A stretch of DNA of 64,000 bases from Seonamhaeicola maritimus (lineage in GTDB: Bacteria > Bacteroidota > Bacteroidia > Flavobacteriales > Flavobacteriaceae), in contig NZ_VRKQ01000008.1 of the NCBI RefSeq assembly GCF_008056315.1, positions 576,957 through 640,956 of the forward strand, in the 5' to 3' direction. The position numbers were made by a program, and so were the translations under genes. Each line of letters opens with the position of its first letter. The stretch's first letter is position 1. The notes beneath the pieces are model-generated. The model saw nothing but the letters and a program-made list of their open reading frames with translations, was not told the origin of the DNA and searched no databases. Positions 52,091 to 61,865 of the stretch are shown here, piece after piece.

Positions 52091-53536
52091 TTAACTATTG
52101 ATACTATCATCAATATTTGGATTTGCGTCAATCTCTTTTTGTGGAATTTTTAACCAGAATAATTCACTATCTGCTGGTAAATCAATCTCTACTCTATGAA
52201 CCGGATCTCTGTCTATTGGCAAACGGTATCTTTTAGCATCAAAAAACTCAACACCGTTTTCACCATACATTTCCTTACGTCTTTCAAGTAAAATTTCATC
52301 TAAAAGAGCTTGCCCTGTATTTGAAGACTTAACAGCGTTTGGATCTCTATCACTTTGTAAAGCAAATAATAAATCATGCGCTGGACCTTCATTACCCATA
52401 TGATATTGAGCCTCAGCATCAATTAATACCATTTCAGACTTTCTCATAATAGCAAAGTCTTCTTCTAATGTAAAGGAGAACTTTGTTGTTATAAACTCTC
52501 TGTATGGAGTTGAAGATCCATATAAATCAAAGAAAAGGTTTCTTTCATCTGTGGCAGAAAATGTTGCAACAAAATTAGTGTTAACATACGTAGCTTTGTA
52601 AAAAGCAGGTGCCGAAAGGTGATCTGTTAAGTTTGCAGGAGCACCGTAGTAATACGTAGATTCAACGGCATCTTGGTACATAGCCCAAACCCATTCAGGG
52701 TCGGTCATGTCTAAGAAACCAGTGCCATAGCTTGAAGATGGTACTGCAGTGGCGGCATTACCACCGTAAACATCTTTGGCTAAAGATGATGCTAAACTCC
52801 AATCGTCTTGAGTAACTAATAAAACACGTGCTAATATACCTTGGGCAACCGCTTTGTTAATATAACTTTTACCTATACGAGTATCTGTAAGATCTTGTAT
52901 AGCTGCTTTTAAGTCTGAAACAATTAAACTATACACTTCACTTAAAGGACTTGTTGGGTTCCCTTCAGAAGCACCAGTAGCTGGTTCTAAATAAATTGGT
53001 AATCTAGAAATACTTGAATTAGTATTTAAGTTAGGGCAAAAATCTAGCGCCAATTGAAAATAGTAGAAGGCCCTTAAAGTTTTACCAACTGCAATATACT
53101 CTTTTTTTGCATTGTCATCAAGAGCTGAACTATTAGTAACTCCTAAAATTAAGGTATTAGCTTGATTAATCATATCATAACTAAAATCCCAGTTAAAAAC
53201 AGTACGCCTGTAAGTAGGCTCTCTATTTTCATGAGCATAATCAAACAAGTACCAACTTGGGGCTTGAATTAAATCATTACCCTTAATGGTTCTTGCAAAA
53301 TAGATGGACTGCAATCCAGCCGAATCAACTGATGTATATTGCCTTCTGAAAAGTCTAAAAATACCTGTAATAAAGGCTTCTACTGTTGCTTTATCTCCAA
53401 AGACAACATCGGCAGTTACACCATCGGTATTTTTTGGGTCGTCTAAAAATTCTTCCGAACAGCCTACAAATGTAAAAACTGCTAGTAATGAAAGAATTAC
53501 AAATCTTTTTAACTTAATTATTTTTTTCATTTTCAT
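52091..53536 (-). CDS. SusD/RagB family outer membrane lipoprotein
   Basis: A 481-residue surface lipoprotein with lipobox TFVGC (Cys about 26) and the SusD opening SEEFLDDPKNTDGVTADVVFGDKATVEAFITGIFRLFR. TPR-like helices and late blocks such as DFAIMRKSEMVLIDAEAQYHMG and LLDEILLERRKEMYGENGVEFFDAKRYRLP are typical. It acts as the lid and substrate receptor of the SusC transporter encoded 5 bases upstream. With the subtilase and lipoprotein genes behind it, peptides are the likeliest cargo. Confidence 0.93.
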   Translation of the reverse strand: MKMKKIIKLKRFVILSLLAVFTFVGCSEEFLDDPKNTDGVTADVVFGDKATVEAFITGIFRLFRRQYTSVDSAGLQSIYFARTIKGNDLIQAPSWYLFDYAHENREPTYRRTVFNWDFSYDMINQANTLILGVTNSSALDDNAKKEYIAVGKTLRAFYYFQLALDFCPNLNTNSSISRLPIYLEPATGASEGNPTSPLSEVYSLIVSDLKAAIQDLTDTRIGKSYINKAVAQGILARVLLVTQDDWSLASSLAKDVYGGNAATAVPSSSYGTGFLDMTDPEWVWAMYQDAVESTYYYGAPANLTDHLSAPAFYKATYVNTNFVATFSATDERNLFFDLYGSSTPYREFITTKFSFTLEEDFAIMRKSEMVLIDAEAQYHMGNEGPAHDLLFALQSDRDPNAVKSSNTGQALLDEILLERRKEMYGENGVEFFDAKRYRLPIDRDPVHRVEIDLPADSELFWLKIPQKEIDANPNIDDSINS

Positions 53537-53541
53537 TTTTT

Positions 53542-56500
53542 TTAAAATTCAAATATTACTCCAGATGTAATGGTTCTAGAAAGTGGAGATCTATTATTTG
53601 TTAAACCATTAAAAGCTTGCTCTGGATCAATACCTTTATGAGATTGCCAAGTTAAGATGTTATCAGCTTGTAAAAACAAACGTAACTTGCTAATGCCATA
53701 TCTGCTTAAAGCATTACTTGGGAAATTATATCCAAATGTTAAACTTTTAAGTCTAATATAATCGTTGTCAACTAGAAATCTTGAAGATCTTGCTGCGTGA
53801 TCGTTATTACTAGCTAATAATAAAGGAACATTAGTTATATCACCTGGATTTTGCCATCTGTTAGCATTGTCTGGATGAATAGAAGCTCCAGGGTTTTCAA
53901 ATTGATTTATTAATCCAGAATAATCTGTATCTAATAATTTAGCTCCAAAACTAAAGTTGGTTAAGATGTTTAAATCAAATTGTTTGTACTTTAAAAAGGT
54001 TGTAAAACCTCCAAAAATGTCTGGTATTGAAGTTCCGTTTTGATATCTTGTAGCTTCGTCGTAACTTTTAGTTGTCACTTTATCAATAACATCCCCATTA
54101 GCATCTTCAACGTCTAAAAACCACATACCTCTACCATCAGCAGGATCTACGCCAGCCCAATCTCTAATATAGAAGTCATAAATTGAATTACCAACTTTCC
54201 ATAATTTAGAGCCGTTAATAAATTCGTCCTGAGTTAATTCAACAATCTCATTTTTAATAAGTGAGAAGTTAAGACCCGCAGTCCATGTAAATTCGTCAGT
54301 ATTGAATATGGTGGATTGAAGCGATGCTTCCCAACCAAAATTCTTAATGGATCCTACATTAGTTCTAATTTCACTAACCCCTGTAGAAGAAGGAAGTGGT
54401 TTGTCATAAATTAAATCAATAGATTTTTTGTTAAACCATTCAACGGAACCAGAAAGAGCGCCATTAAATAATTCAAAATCTGCACCAACATTGGTAGAAG
54501 CTGTTTTTTCCCAAGAAATAAGAGGATCTGCAACACCAGATAATAAAACACCGGTGTTTCCTTCATTGTTCCATCCTAAACCAAATACCGATTGATAAGG
54601 GAAATAACCAATACCTCTGTTATTACCTAACTCACCATAAGATCCTTTAAACTTTAAGTAACTTAATGTGTTACTATCTCTTAAGAATGATTCTTCCGAA
54701 ACAACCCAACTGGCTCCAGCAGCAAAGAAGTTACCCCATCTTGTGTCTTGACTAAACCTAGATGAACCATCTCTACGACCAGAAAACTCAGCATAGTATT
54801 TTTGGTTATAGTTATAAGAAACTCTTCCCAAATAACTGTTAAGACGTTCTTTTGATAAATTTCCTGCAACATCTTCTGGAACAGTTCTACCATCAAGTAC
54901 TGTTACACCTGGTAAAAAGCCTGTACCCTGTGCTCGTAGTTCATCATACTCAAAGGTGTATGCCTCCGTTATTAAGTCAGCACCAATAGTGTGATTACCA
55001 AAAGTATTAACATAATTAAGTGTTTGAACTGCATTAACAGTAGTAGTGATATCTCTATCTCTAGTTACCCTTCCGTTTATACCAGCCGCAAAACCTACTC
55101 TATCATCATTAAAACTAAATGAATCAAATAAATAGTTTTCATAGCTAAAATTAGTTCTGAAAGTCAAGCCATCAAAAATTTTAATTTCGGCAAATGCGTT
55201 TCCTAGAAAATTAGTTCTTTTTCTGTTTTCTTCACCTAAGTTGATAGAAGCTAAAACGTTTTCACCACCAAAGGCATTTCTTACACTATTTACTGGTTGT
55301 CCTGGAATGTAACCATCACCAATATCATAAATTAATTCCCCTGCAGAATCTCTAATTAAGGCTCCATTAGCATCTCTTACATAAATAGGGAAAATACTAG
55401 AAACACCATATATATATGAAATAACTTGTTGAACAGTACCACTAGTTTGATCTGGATTACCAGAGTTAGAACGTGAGAAACTTGTTCTTAAACCTACTTT
55501 TAACCAATCGGTTACTTGTGATTCTAAATTTAAACGAGATGATATTCTTTCAAAACCAGAACGGATTACTGGACCATCTTCATTTAAATAATCTAAAGAC
55601 ATAAAATAAGTAGACTTGCTATCACCTCCTGAAAGGCTTACATTGTGGTTTACACGTAAAACGTCATCTCTAAGAAGTACATCTTCCCAATCTGTATTCC
55701 ATAATAAATTAGCACCTGGTACTAGGTTACCGTTAGCATCAATAGGGTTAGAAACGCTAAATGGATTATAACCAACATAATCAATTAATTGATTAGTGGC
55801 ATTTTGTGCAGCAACTGATGCTGTTTGCCCATTTTCATACTGATTAGTGTTTTTAATTGCTTCCCAATTAAGTTTTAAATAATCTTCTGGCTCTACTAAA
55901 TCGTGAAGACCTACAGTAGGATTTGAGATACCTATTTGAGATCTAAAAGTGATCTTAGGGGCGGAATCTTTATATCCTTTTTTAGTGGTAATTAATATAA
56001 CACCATTCGCACCTCTAGAACCGTATAAAGCCGTAGAAGATGCATCTTTTAAAACGGAAATCGATTCAATTTGATCCTGGCTAATGGTATTTAAATTACC
56101 ATTGAAGGCAGCACCGTCAACAACAATTAAAGGGTCTTGGGATGCATTTAAACTACCAAAACCTCTAATCCTAATGACTGGATTGTTACCTGGTTGCCCA
56201 CCAGCAGTTAATAAATTAACACCTGGAACAGCTCCTTGAATAGCTCTAAGAGGAGAGGTTACCTGTTGTGTTTCTATAACAGCATCGGAAACAACACCAA
56301 CGGACCCAACAATAGATTGTTTTGTTTGCGTACCATAAGCCACAACAACAACTTCTTCTAAAGAGGTTGCATCTTCTTTCATGGTAACATTTAAGGTGTT
56401 AGAAGCGCCAACAGTGACTTCTGCAGATGTATAACCAACAAAGCTAAAAACAAGGACGTCACCTTGATTTGCTCTTATTGAATACTTTCCATCGAAATCT

Positions 56501-56664
56501 GAAGATGTACCTGATGAAGTACCTTTTACTAAGACAGTTGTTCCTGGTAAGGGTAAGCCTGTTTCGTCACTTACAGTACCTGAAATTGTCTTTTCTTGCG
56601 CAAACGAGAATTGCACAACAAACGCTAGTATTAGCGTTAGAATTCCACTAAACTTTGTTTTCAT
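53542..56664 (-). CDS. SusC/RagA TonB-dependent outer membrane transporter (second pair)
   Basis: About 1040 residues. Signal peptide in MKTKFSGILTLILAFVVQFSFAQ (start at 56664; the open frame adds ten unlikely residues upstream). Regulatory-like domain ISGTVSDETGLPLPGTTVLVKG (about 25-100), TonB-box-like EVVVVAYGTQ (about 107-116), plug (RAIQGAVPGVNLLTAGGQPGN to GVILITTKKG, about 130-235), then the 22-strand barrel ending ITSGVIFEF. It pairs with the SusD encoded next. The first about 75 residues and the upstream DNA closely match the other SusC gene. Confidence 0.94.
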   Translation of the reverse strand: MKTKFSGILTLILAFVVQFSFAQEKTISGTVSDETGLPLPGTTVLVKGTSSGTSSDFDGKYSIRANQGDVLVFSFVGYTSAEVTVGASNTLNVTMKEDATSLEEVVVVAYGTQTKQSIVGSVGVVSDAVIETQQVTSPLRAIQGAVPGVNLLTAGGQPGNNPVIRIRGFGSLNASQDPLIVVDGAAFNGNLNTISQDQIESISVLKDASSTALYGSRGANGVILITTKKGYKDSAPKITFRSQIGISNPTVGLHDLVEPEDYLKLNWEAIKNTNQYENGQTASVAAQNATNQLIDYVGYNPFSVSNPIDANGNLVPGANLLWNTDWEDVLLRDDVLRVNHNVSLSGGDSKSTYFMSLDYLNEDGPVIRSGFERISSRLNLESQVTDWLKVGLRTSFSRSNSGNPDQTSGTVQQVISYIYGVSSIFPIYVRDANGALIRDSAGELIYDIGDGYIPGQPVNSVRNAFGGENVLASINLGEENRKRTNFLGNAFAEIKIFDGLTFRTNFSYENYLFDSFSFNDDRVGFAAGINGRVTRDRDITTTVNAVQTLNYVNTFGNHTIGADLITEAYTFEYDELRAQGTGFLPGVTVLDGRTVPEDVAGNLSKERLNSYLGRVSYNYNQKYYAEFSGRRDGSSRFSQDTRWGNFFAAGASWVVSEESFLRDSNTLSYLKFKGSYGELGNNRGIGYFPYQSVFGLGWNNEGNTGVLLSGVADPLISWEKTASTNVGADFELFNGALSGSVEWFNKKSIDLIYDKPLPSSTGVSEIRTNVGSIKNFGWEASLQSTIFNTDEFTWTAGLNFSLIKNEIVELTQDEFINGSKLWKVGNSIYDFYIRDWAGVDPADGRGMWFLDVEDANGDVIDKVTTKSYDEATRYQNGTSIPDIFGGFTTFLKYKQFDLNILTNFSFGAKLLDTDYSGLINQFENPGASIHPDNANRWQNPGDITNVPLLLASNNDHAARSSRFLVDNDYIRLKSLTFGYNFPSNALSRYGISKLRLFLQADNILTWQSHKGIDPEQAFNGLTNNRSPLSRTITSGVIFEF

Positions 56665-56860
56665 TTTATAATTATTTGAATTAGTCAATGTCAAAAATCA
56701 TAATAAAAAGTTAATAAAACAATTAATAAGGGTTAAAATTGATTAAAATGTTAGTTTAATTTGATTTTCGGCTCAAAATTTAAGGTGTATGGGCTAATAA
56801 TATGGTCTAATTGTTATTTTAAGCTTGCTTTTTAGGATAATGTGTTATTGGAAAATGGAT

Positions 56861-56890
56861 AAAAAAAACCACCTTTTTTAAAGGTGGTTT
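56861..56890 (-). terminator. Terminator between the two SusCD pairs
   Basis: AAACCACCTTT / AAAGGTGGTTT with a 3-base loop, followed on the minus strand by eight T. It lies 23 bases after the first susD, so the two SusCD pairs are separate transcription units. The remaining about 190 bases to the next susC start hold its presumed promoter; a GATTTTTG near-match to the -7 box lies about 30 bases before the ATG. Confidence 0.85.
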
Positions 56891-56912
56891 AAATAAATTG
56901 TTGTTTAAACTA

Positions 56913-58565
56913 TTAAGGGTTTTGATCAGATGAGGTAATATTTGGATTAGCGTCTATTTCAGCTTGAGGAATTTTAAAAACCCAATCATCATTAATGGAT
57001 GGCTTGTCTTGTTTAAAGCCGTCTACATAAAGTACTTCAGAGGCTCCAGAGCCCCCATTGGCTGCATGATCTATACCTTCATCCCAACGGATATGATCAG
57101 TATATCCAAATCCTTCACCCCATAATTCAAGGCTTCGTTGAAACTTAATATGATCCATTAGTGCTGCCTGTGTGGTGAATGAGGTGGCGTCATAGGCGGT
57201 ATCTCTTTCAGAGCCTAATGGCTGAAGGGCTGCTTGAGCTGCGGCAATATTATTTAACATAGCTTCAGCTTCAGCTTCAATTAAATACATTTCAGAAGCT
57301 CTCATTAAAATAATATCATCTGGTTCAATACCACCAGGTACTTTTTGTTTCATCTTAAAATGCATATACGGATGGGTATTATGGCCAGAAGCTAAACCAT
57401 ACTCAGCTTTAATTGCTGCTATGGCGGAATCAAATTCATCTTCAGTTGTATACAGAGGGTTAGTATTATTATCCCAACCACCTTCTCCATTGGATGCTGA
57501 ACCATTTGAATTTGGAGCATCCTTTAAAAAGACGTCCTTTCTGTAGTCTGTATCAGGAATTTGATTGTATAATCTTATATCTACAGCTTTAGGATTATTT
57601 CTAATCTGACTTCCATTAAATGTATTACTCATTAAGTAAAAATAAGCACGGAAGAATGTGGTTTCTGTAGTTATTACATTGCTTCCCCATATAACTTCTG
57701 GAAGGAGAGTAGTGTTAAAGCCAGATTTCCAATCAGTTTCATCCATTATCGGATAATTTTCACGTGATTTTTTCGCAGCGTCAGCGGCAATGCGCCATTG
57801 TCCACTATTTAAAGCAATACGTGCCTTAAGACCATACGCAACATCAATATTTAATTGTGATTTAGCATCTGCACTTCCGGTAGGTCTAGCCGTAGCACCT
57901 TGAAAATAACCTATTGCGGTGTCAACATCTGCCATACATTGGTCATAAATAACTTGAACAGAAGATCTTGGTTCACTAGTAAATGGTGCCTCAGAAGCAA
58001 ATAATAGAGGTACGCCAGGATCAGAAGCCGGATTTCCAATTAAATAACCTTTAGCATAATGCTGAACTAACGAAAGATATGCATAAGCTCTATAGGTAAA
58101 TGCCTGTCCTAAAATTTCTTTTAATCTAGCATCTTCAGGGATACTGCCATCTGTAGCTCTATTAATTATTGCGTTTGCACTAGCAATAATATGATAACGT
58201 TGGTACCATAAATGCTCAGTTGTTCTTGATGTTTCAAGCGTATGAGATATCCATTTTGTTTGGTTTTGCCAACCTAAATTATTGGCTGGGGCAGTATGAA
58301 TAACATCTCCAGTAAGATTATCGCCTAGTGGTATCCAAAAATGATTTCCAGCTCTTGTGCTTGTTCCTCCTGGAAGAATCACTTGTGACTGCGCATATAA
58401 AAGACGATGTAGCCCATTAAGTATAAGCGCCATATTGTCTGGTGTAGCTAATGCATCAGCAGAAGAAATAGCATCTGTTGGCTTGGTTTCTAGGAAATCT
58501 TCCGAACACGAGGTTATCGTAATAGTCATTATTACTAATAACATAAAGTTTATTTTTCTTAACAT
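56913..58565 (-). CDS. SusD/RagB family outer membrane lipoprotein (first pair)
   Basis: A 550-residue lipoprotein with lipobox ITSC (Cys about 20) and the opening SEDFLETKPTDAISSADALATPDNMALILNGLHRLLY. Helical repeats follow, with late blocks PDDIILMRASEMYLIEAEAEAMLN and LMDHIKFQRSLELWGEGFGYTDHIRWDEG typical of RagB/SusD. It begins 24 bases after its susC and ends before a terminator. Cargo cannot be read from the sequence. Confidence 0.93.
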   Translation of the reverse strand: MLRKINFMLLVIMTITITSCSEDFLETKPTDAISSADALATPDNMALILNGLHRLLYAQSQVILPGGTSTRAGNHFWIPLGDNLTGDVIHTAPANNLGWQNQTKWISHTLETSRTTEHLWYQRYHIIASANAIINRATDGSIPEDARLKEILGQAFTYRAYAYLSLVQHYAKGYLIGNPASDPGVPLLFASEAPFTSEPRSSVQVIYDQCMADVDTAIGYFQGATARPTGSADAKSQLNIDVAYGLKARIALNSGQWRIAADAAKKSRENYPIMDETDWKSGFNTTLLPEVIWGSNVITTETTFFRAYFYLMSNTFNGSQIRNNPKAVDIRLYNQIPDTDYRKDVFLKDAPNSNGSASNGEGGWDNNTNPLYTTEDEFDSAIAAIKAEYGLASGHNTHPYMHFKMKQKVPGGIEPDDIILMRASEMYLIEAEAEAMLNNIAAAQAALQPLGSERDTAYDATSFTTQAALMDHIKFQRSLELWGEGFGYTDHIRWDEGIDHAANGGSGASEVLYVDGFKQDKPSINDDWVFKIPQAEIDANPNITSSDQNP

Positions 58566-58589
58566 TTCTATTATGTTTTTTGTTGTTAA

Positions 58590-61500
58590 TTAGAATGATA
58601 CATTTAAACCAAGAGATATTATTCTTGCGGGTTTAAAGTCATCACCTGCACCAGTACCCGCTATATTATATTGAGGGTCTAAACCTGTTCTTTTACTTTT
58701 TAAGTATAAATTTTCACCAGTAATTGAGAGTTTTAAATTTTCTACTCCTAATTTATCTGTAAGAGATCTATTAAATGAATAACCTATATTAACATTCTTT
58801 AGTGTCCAGAAAGAGGCGTCAGTCAAAAATCTTGTAGATTGAGTTCTTACTAAGTCTACAGATCCATTTTGTAATCTAGGTACATCTGTGATATCACCAG
58901 GTTGACGCCAGGCATTTAATATATCTGGGTGTAACGATCTTCCATAAGAACCACTATGCATCATATCGGAATACCCATTATCTAAAACTTCTCCACCTAT
59001 TCCGTATGTTATAAGTACATCTAAAGACCATCCTTTATAATTAAAGCTGTTGTTAACAGAGCCTATTAAATCTGGTATTGTTTTGGCACCTGTATATGCT
59101 CTTTCAGTTTCTTCCCAGTCATTTGTAGTCTCATGATTTCCACTAGCATCAAGTACAGGTATACTATTGCCATCATCATCTATTTCATACATATAAAATA
59201 ATTGATCACCAGTTGCAGAATCTACTTCAGCGGTATGCAATAGGTAGAAATCATATCTAGATCTTCCTTCTTCCCATCTTTTAGAGCCATTAATAAATGG
59301 GTCTGGTAAACTGGTGATTTCATTCTTAAATGTTGACGCTTGTAACCCTAAATCCCAAGAAAAATTGTCATTTCTCACAAGATGTCCAGTTAAGCCAAGT
59401 TCCCAACCCGAATTGAACATATCTGCAACGTTATCAGGGAATGAATTTAAACCGTTACTAAGTGCAATTGGTAAGTCATATAGAAGGTCTGAAGAGTTTC
59501 TTTTATAGTATTCAATGGATCCATCAAGGAAATTATTAAACAGACCAAATTCTAAGGCTACATCCCAGCTTTCAATAGTTTCCCATTGCAAAACAGAACT
59601 ACCAATTTCTCGCCATGTAATAGCTGGATTACCCGCATTAGATGTTAAAATATATCTAGGTTGAGAAATGAAAAAGTCAGGAACAAAACGGTTTCTTGCA
59701 TCTCTACCACCAAGGGCATCATTACCAACTTCACCATATGACCCTCTAATTTTTAAGCGGTCTACAAATGAAACATCTTTCATGAAATCTTCTTGGTCAA
59801 TTCTCCAAGAAGCTCCTAAGGAATAAAAGTTACCCCATCTTGACTTAGCATCAAAAACAGAAGAAGCATCTCTTCTGGCAGAAGCACTAAGGTAATATTT
59901 GTTATTATAATTGTAGTTAGCTCTGAAAAAGTAACCTTCAATTGTTTTTTTGGACGAAGAACCTCCAAGGCTTACTGGAGTAGCAAAGTTGTCAAATTCA
60001 AAAATGCCTTCAGCAACTTGATCGACACCTAGAGCATCAATATCTGAAAATGTTCTTTTGTAGCTTTCATGACCTAATGTTAGCTCTAAATTATGGACAT
60101 CATTAAAACTTCTATTGTAAGATATAATCTGATTGAAGTTTTCTACTTCTCTTCTAGATCTTTCTTCTGAATATCTACCAGTTGGTTGAGCATCACCAAT
60201 AATGTTGTTTTCGTATTCTTTTTCTAAGCCTTCATTAATATCTCTACCATAATTTATTCTAAAGTTAAGACCGTCTAAGATTTTAAAGTCTGCAAAATAC
60301 CTGAAGCCATAAGTATTATCTCGGTCTCGTTCGTCGTTTAAAAGTAATTCTTGAAGAGCATGGCGACCTTGATTGATTGGTCTTGAACCAATGTTGTATT
60401 CTGAGAAACCTTCTCCTGAATCAAATACAGGGTTTCCTCCAGCATCAAGCACTAGGTTCCCTCCCAAATCGTTGATATATACAGGATAAATTGACCCAAT
60501 GTTTTTAGCAAAAGCAAATGGGTTAACAATACTTCCAAGTCCATCTAAAGAAGGGCCTTTAGCTTCTGATATTGTAATATTAGCACTACCACCCATGGTC
60601 AGCCAATTATTTAGTTCAAATTCGGCATTTAATCTTGTAGTTAAACGATTGTATTTTGTAGTTACAACATACCCTTCTTCATCTAAATATGAAGCTGAGA
60701 AGAATACTTTATGCTTCTCTCCTCCGCCAGATACATTAACATTGTAATTGCTTCTTATTCCGGTTTGCTCCATTACATCATACCAATTTAAGCTATTGTA
60801 AATCACGCTTGCGTTAGGATTTAAACGTCCATCTGTTCCAACAATCTGATCGTTTGCTACATTAAATGGGTTGTAACCTAAGCTATTATAAATGTTTGCA
60901 GACGCATATGCTGGATCTCCTCCAGCTGCACTGGTATTTTTTAAAGCCTCCCACATGGTTTCATAATATTGTCCAGGGGTAACCTCATTATAATTTCGAA
61001 TAGATCTGTCTACGATACCAACAGATGTGGAAACCGTCGTTCTAATATCTCCCTTGTTACCACTTTTTGTGGTTATTAATACAACTCCATTTGCTGCACG
61101 AGAACCATATAAAGATGTTGAAGCAGCATCTTTAAGAATTGTAAAAGATGATATGTCTTCTTGGTTAATTGTACTCAAAGCTCCTTCATATTGCATGCCA
61201 TCAACAATGAAAAGAGGGGCCTCATTACCGTTAAGTGTTCCTACACCACGAATAATTATTCCAGGAGAAGAGCCTGGTTGTCCAGATGGTGAAGTAAACT
61301 GTACACCTGTAGCCTTACCTTCAATAGCAGCTATCGGAGAGGTGACATTTCTAAGCGTAAGTTCTTCAGATCCTACAACTGTTGCCGAACCTGTAAATGC
61401 CTCTTTGGTTGTTGTACCATATGCAACAACAACAACTTCTTCAAGAGAAGCTGCGTCTTCAGTCATAATTGCATTGATTGTGTTGGAAGATCCAACCGAA

Positions 61501-61748
61501 ATTTCTTGTGTAGTATATCCAATAAAGCTAAACACGAGGATATCACCTTGATTAACTTGAATGGAGTATTTTCCATCAAAATCTGTTGAGGCCCCTGAAG
61601 AGGTGCCCTTTACTAAGACAGTTGTTCCTGGTAATGGTAAACCTGTTTCATCGCTTACAGTACCTGAAATTGTCTTTTGTTGAGCAAAAGATAATTGCAC
61701 AACAAACGCTAGTGTTAGCGTTAGAATTACACTAAACTTTGTTTTCAT
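58590..61748 (-). CDS. SusC/RagA TonB-dependent outer membrane transporter (first pair)
   Basis: About 1052 residues, start at 61748 (MKTKFSVILTLTLAFVVQLSFAQ). Domain order is the same as in its neighbour: regulatory-like domain (about 25-100), EVVVVAYGTTT (about 107), plug (AIEGKATGVQFTSPSGQPGSSPG to GVVLITTKSG), beta barrel to the terminal ISLGLNVSF. The N-terminal block and upstream bases are nearly identical to the second susC, while plugs and barrels have diverged, indicating an old duplication with preserved 5' end. Confidence 0.94.
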   Translation of the reverse strand: MKTKFSVILTLTLAFVVQLSFAQQKTISGTVSDETGLPLPGTTVLVKGTSSGASTDFDGKYSIQVNQGDILVFSFIGYTTQEISVGSSNTINAIMTEDAASLEEVVVVAYGTTTKEAFTGSATVVGSEELTLRNVTSPIAAIEGKATGVQFTSPSGQPGSSPGIIIRGVGTLNGNEAPLFIVDGMQYEGALSTINQEDISSFTILKDAASTSLYGSRAANGVVLITTKSGNKGDIRTTVSTSVGIVDRSIRNYNEVTPGQYYETMWEALKNTSAAGGDPAYASANIYNSLGYNPFNVANDQIVGTDGRLNPNASVIYNSLNWYDVMEQTGIRSNYNVNVSGGGEKHKVFFSASYLDEEGYVVTTKYNRLTTRLNAEFELNNWLTMGGSANITISEAKGPSLDGLGSIVNPFAFAKNIGSIYPVYINDLGGNLVLDAGGNPVFDSGEGFSEYNIGSRPINQGRHALQELLLNDERDRDNTYGFRYFADFKILDGLNFRINYGRDINEGLEKEYENNIIGDAQPTGRYSEERSRREVENFNQIISYNRSFNDVHNLELTLGHESYKRTFSDIDALGVDQVAEGIFEFDNFATPVSLGGSSSKKTIEGYFFRANYNYNNKYYLSASARRDASSVFDAKSRWGNFYSLGASWRIDQEDFMKDVSFVDRLKIRGSYGEVGNDALGGRDARNRFVPDFFISQPRYILTSNAGNPAITWREIGSSVLQWETIESWDVALEFGLFNNFLDGSIEYYKRNSSDLLYDLPIALSNGLNSFPDNVADMFNSGWELGLTGHLVRNDNFSWDLGLQASTFKNEITSLPDPFINGSKRWEEGRSRYDFYLLHTAEVDSATGDQLFYMYEIDDDGNSIPVLDASGNHETTNDWEETERAYTGAKTIPDLIGSVNNSFNYKGWSLDVLITYGIGGEVLDNGYSDMMHSGSYGRSLHPDILNAWRQPGDITDVPRLQNGSVDLVRTQSTRFLTDASFWTLKNVNIGYSFNRSLTDKLGVENLKLSITGENLYLKSKRTGLDPQYNIAGTGAGDDFKPARIISLGLNVSF

Positions 61749-61865
61749 GTTATAATTATTTGAATTAGTCAGCATCAAAAATCTTAATAAAAAGTTAATT
61801 ACACAATAAATTTTAGTTAAAAATTGATTTTTGACTAAGAACTGAAGTTGATTGTTTGTTATTGA

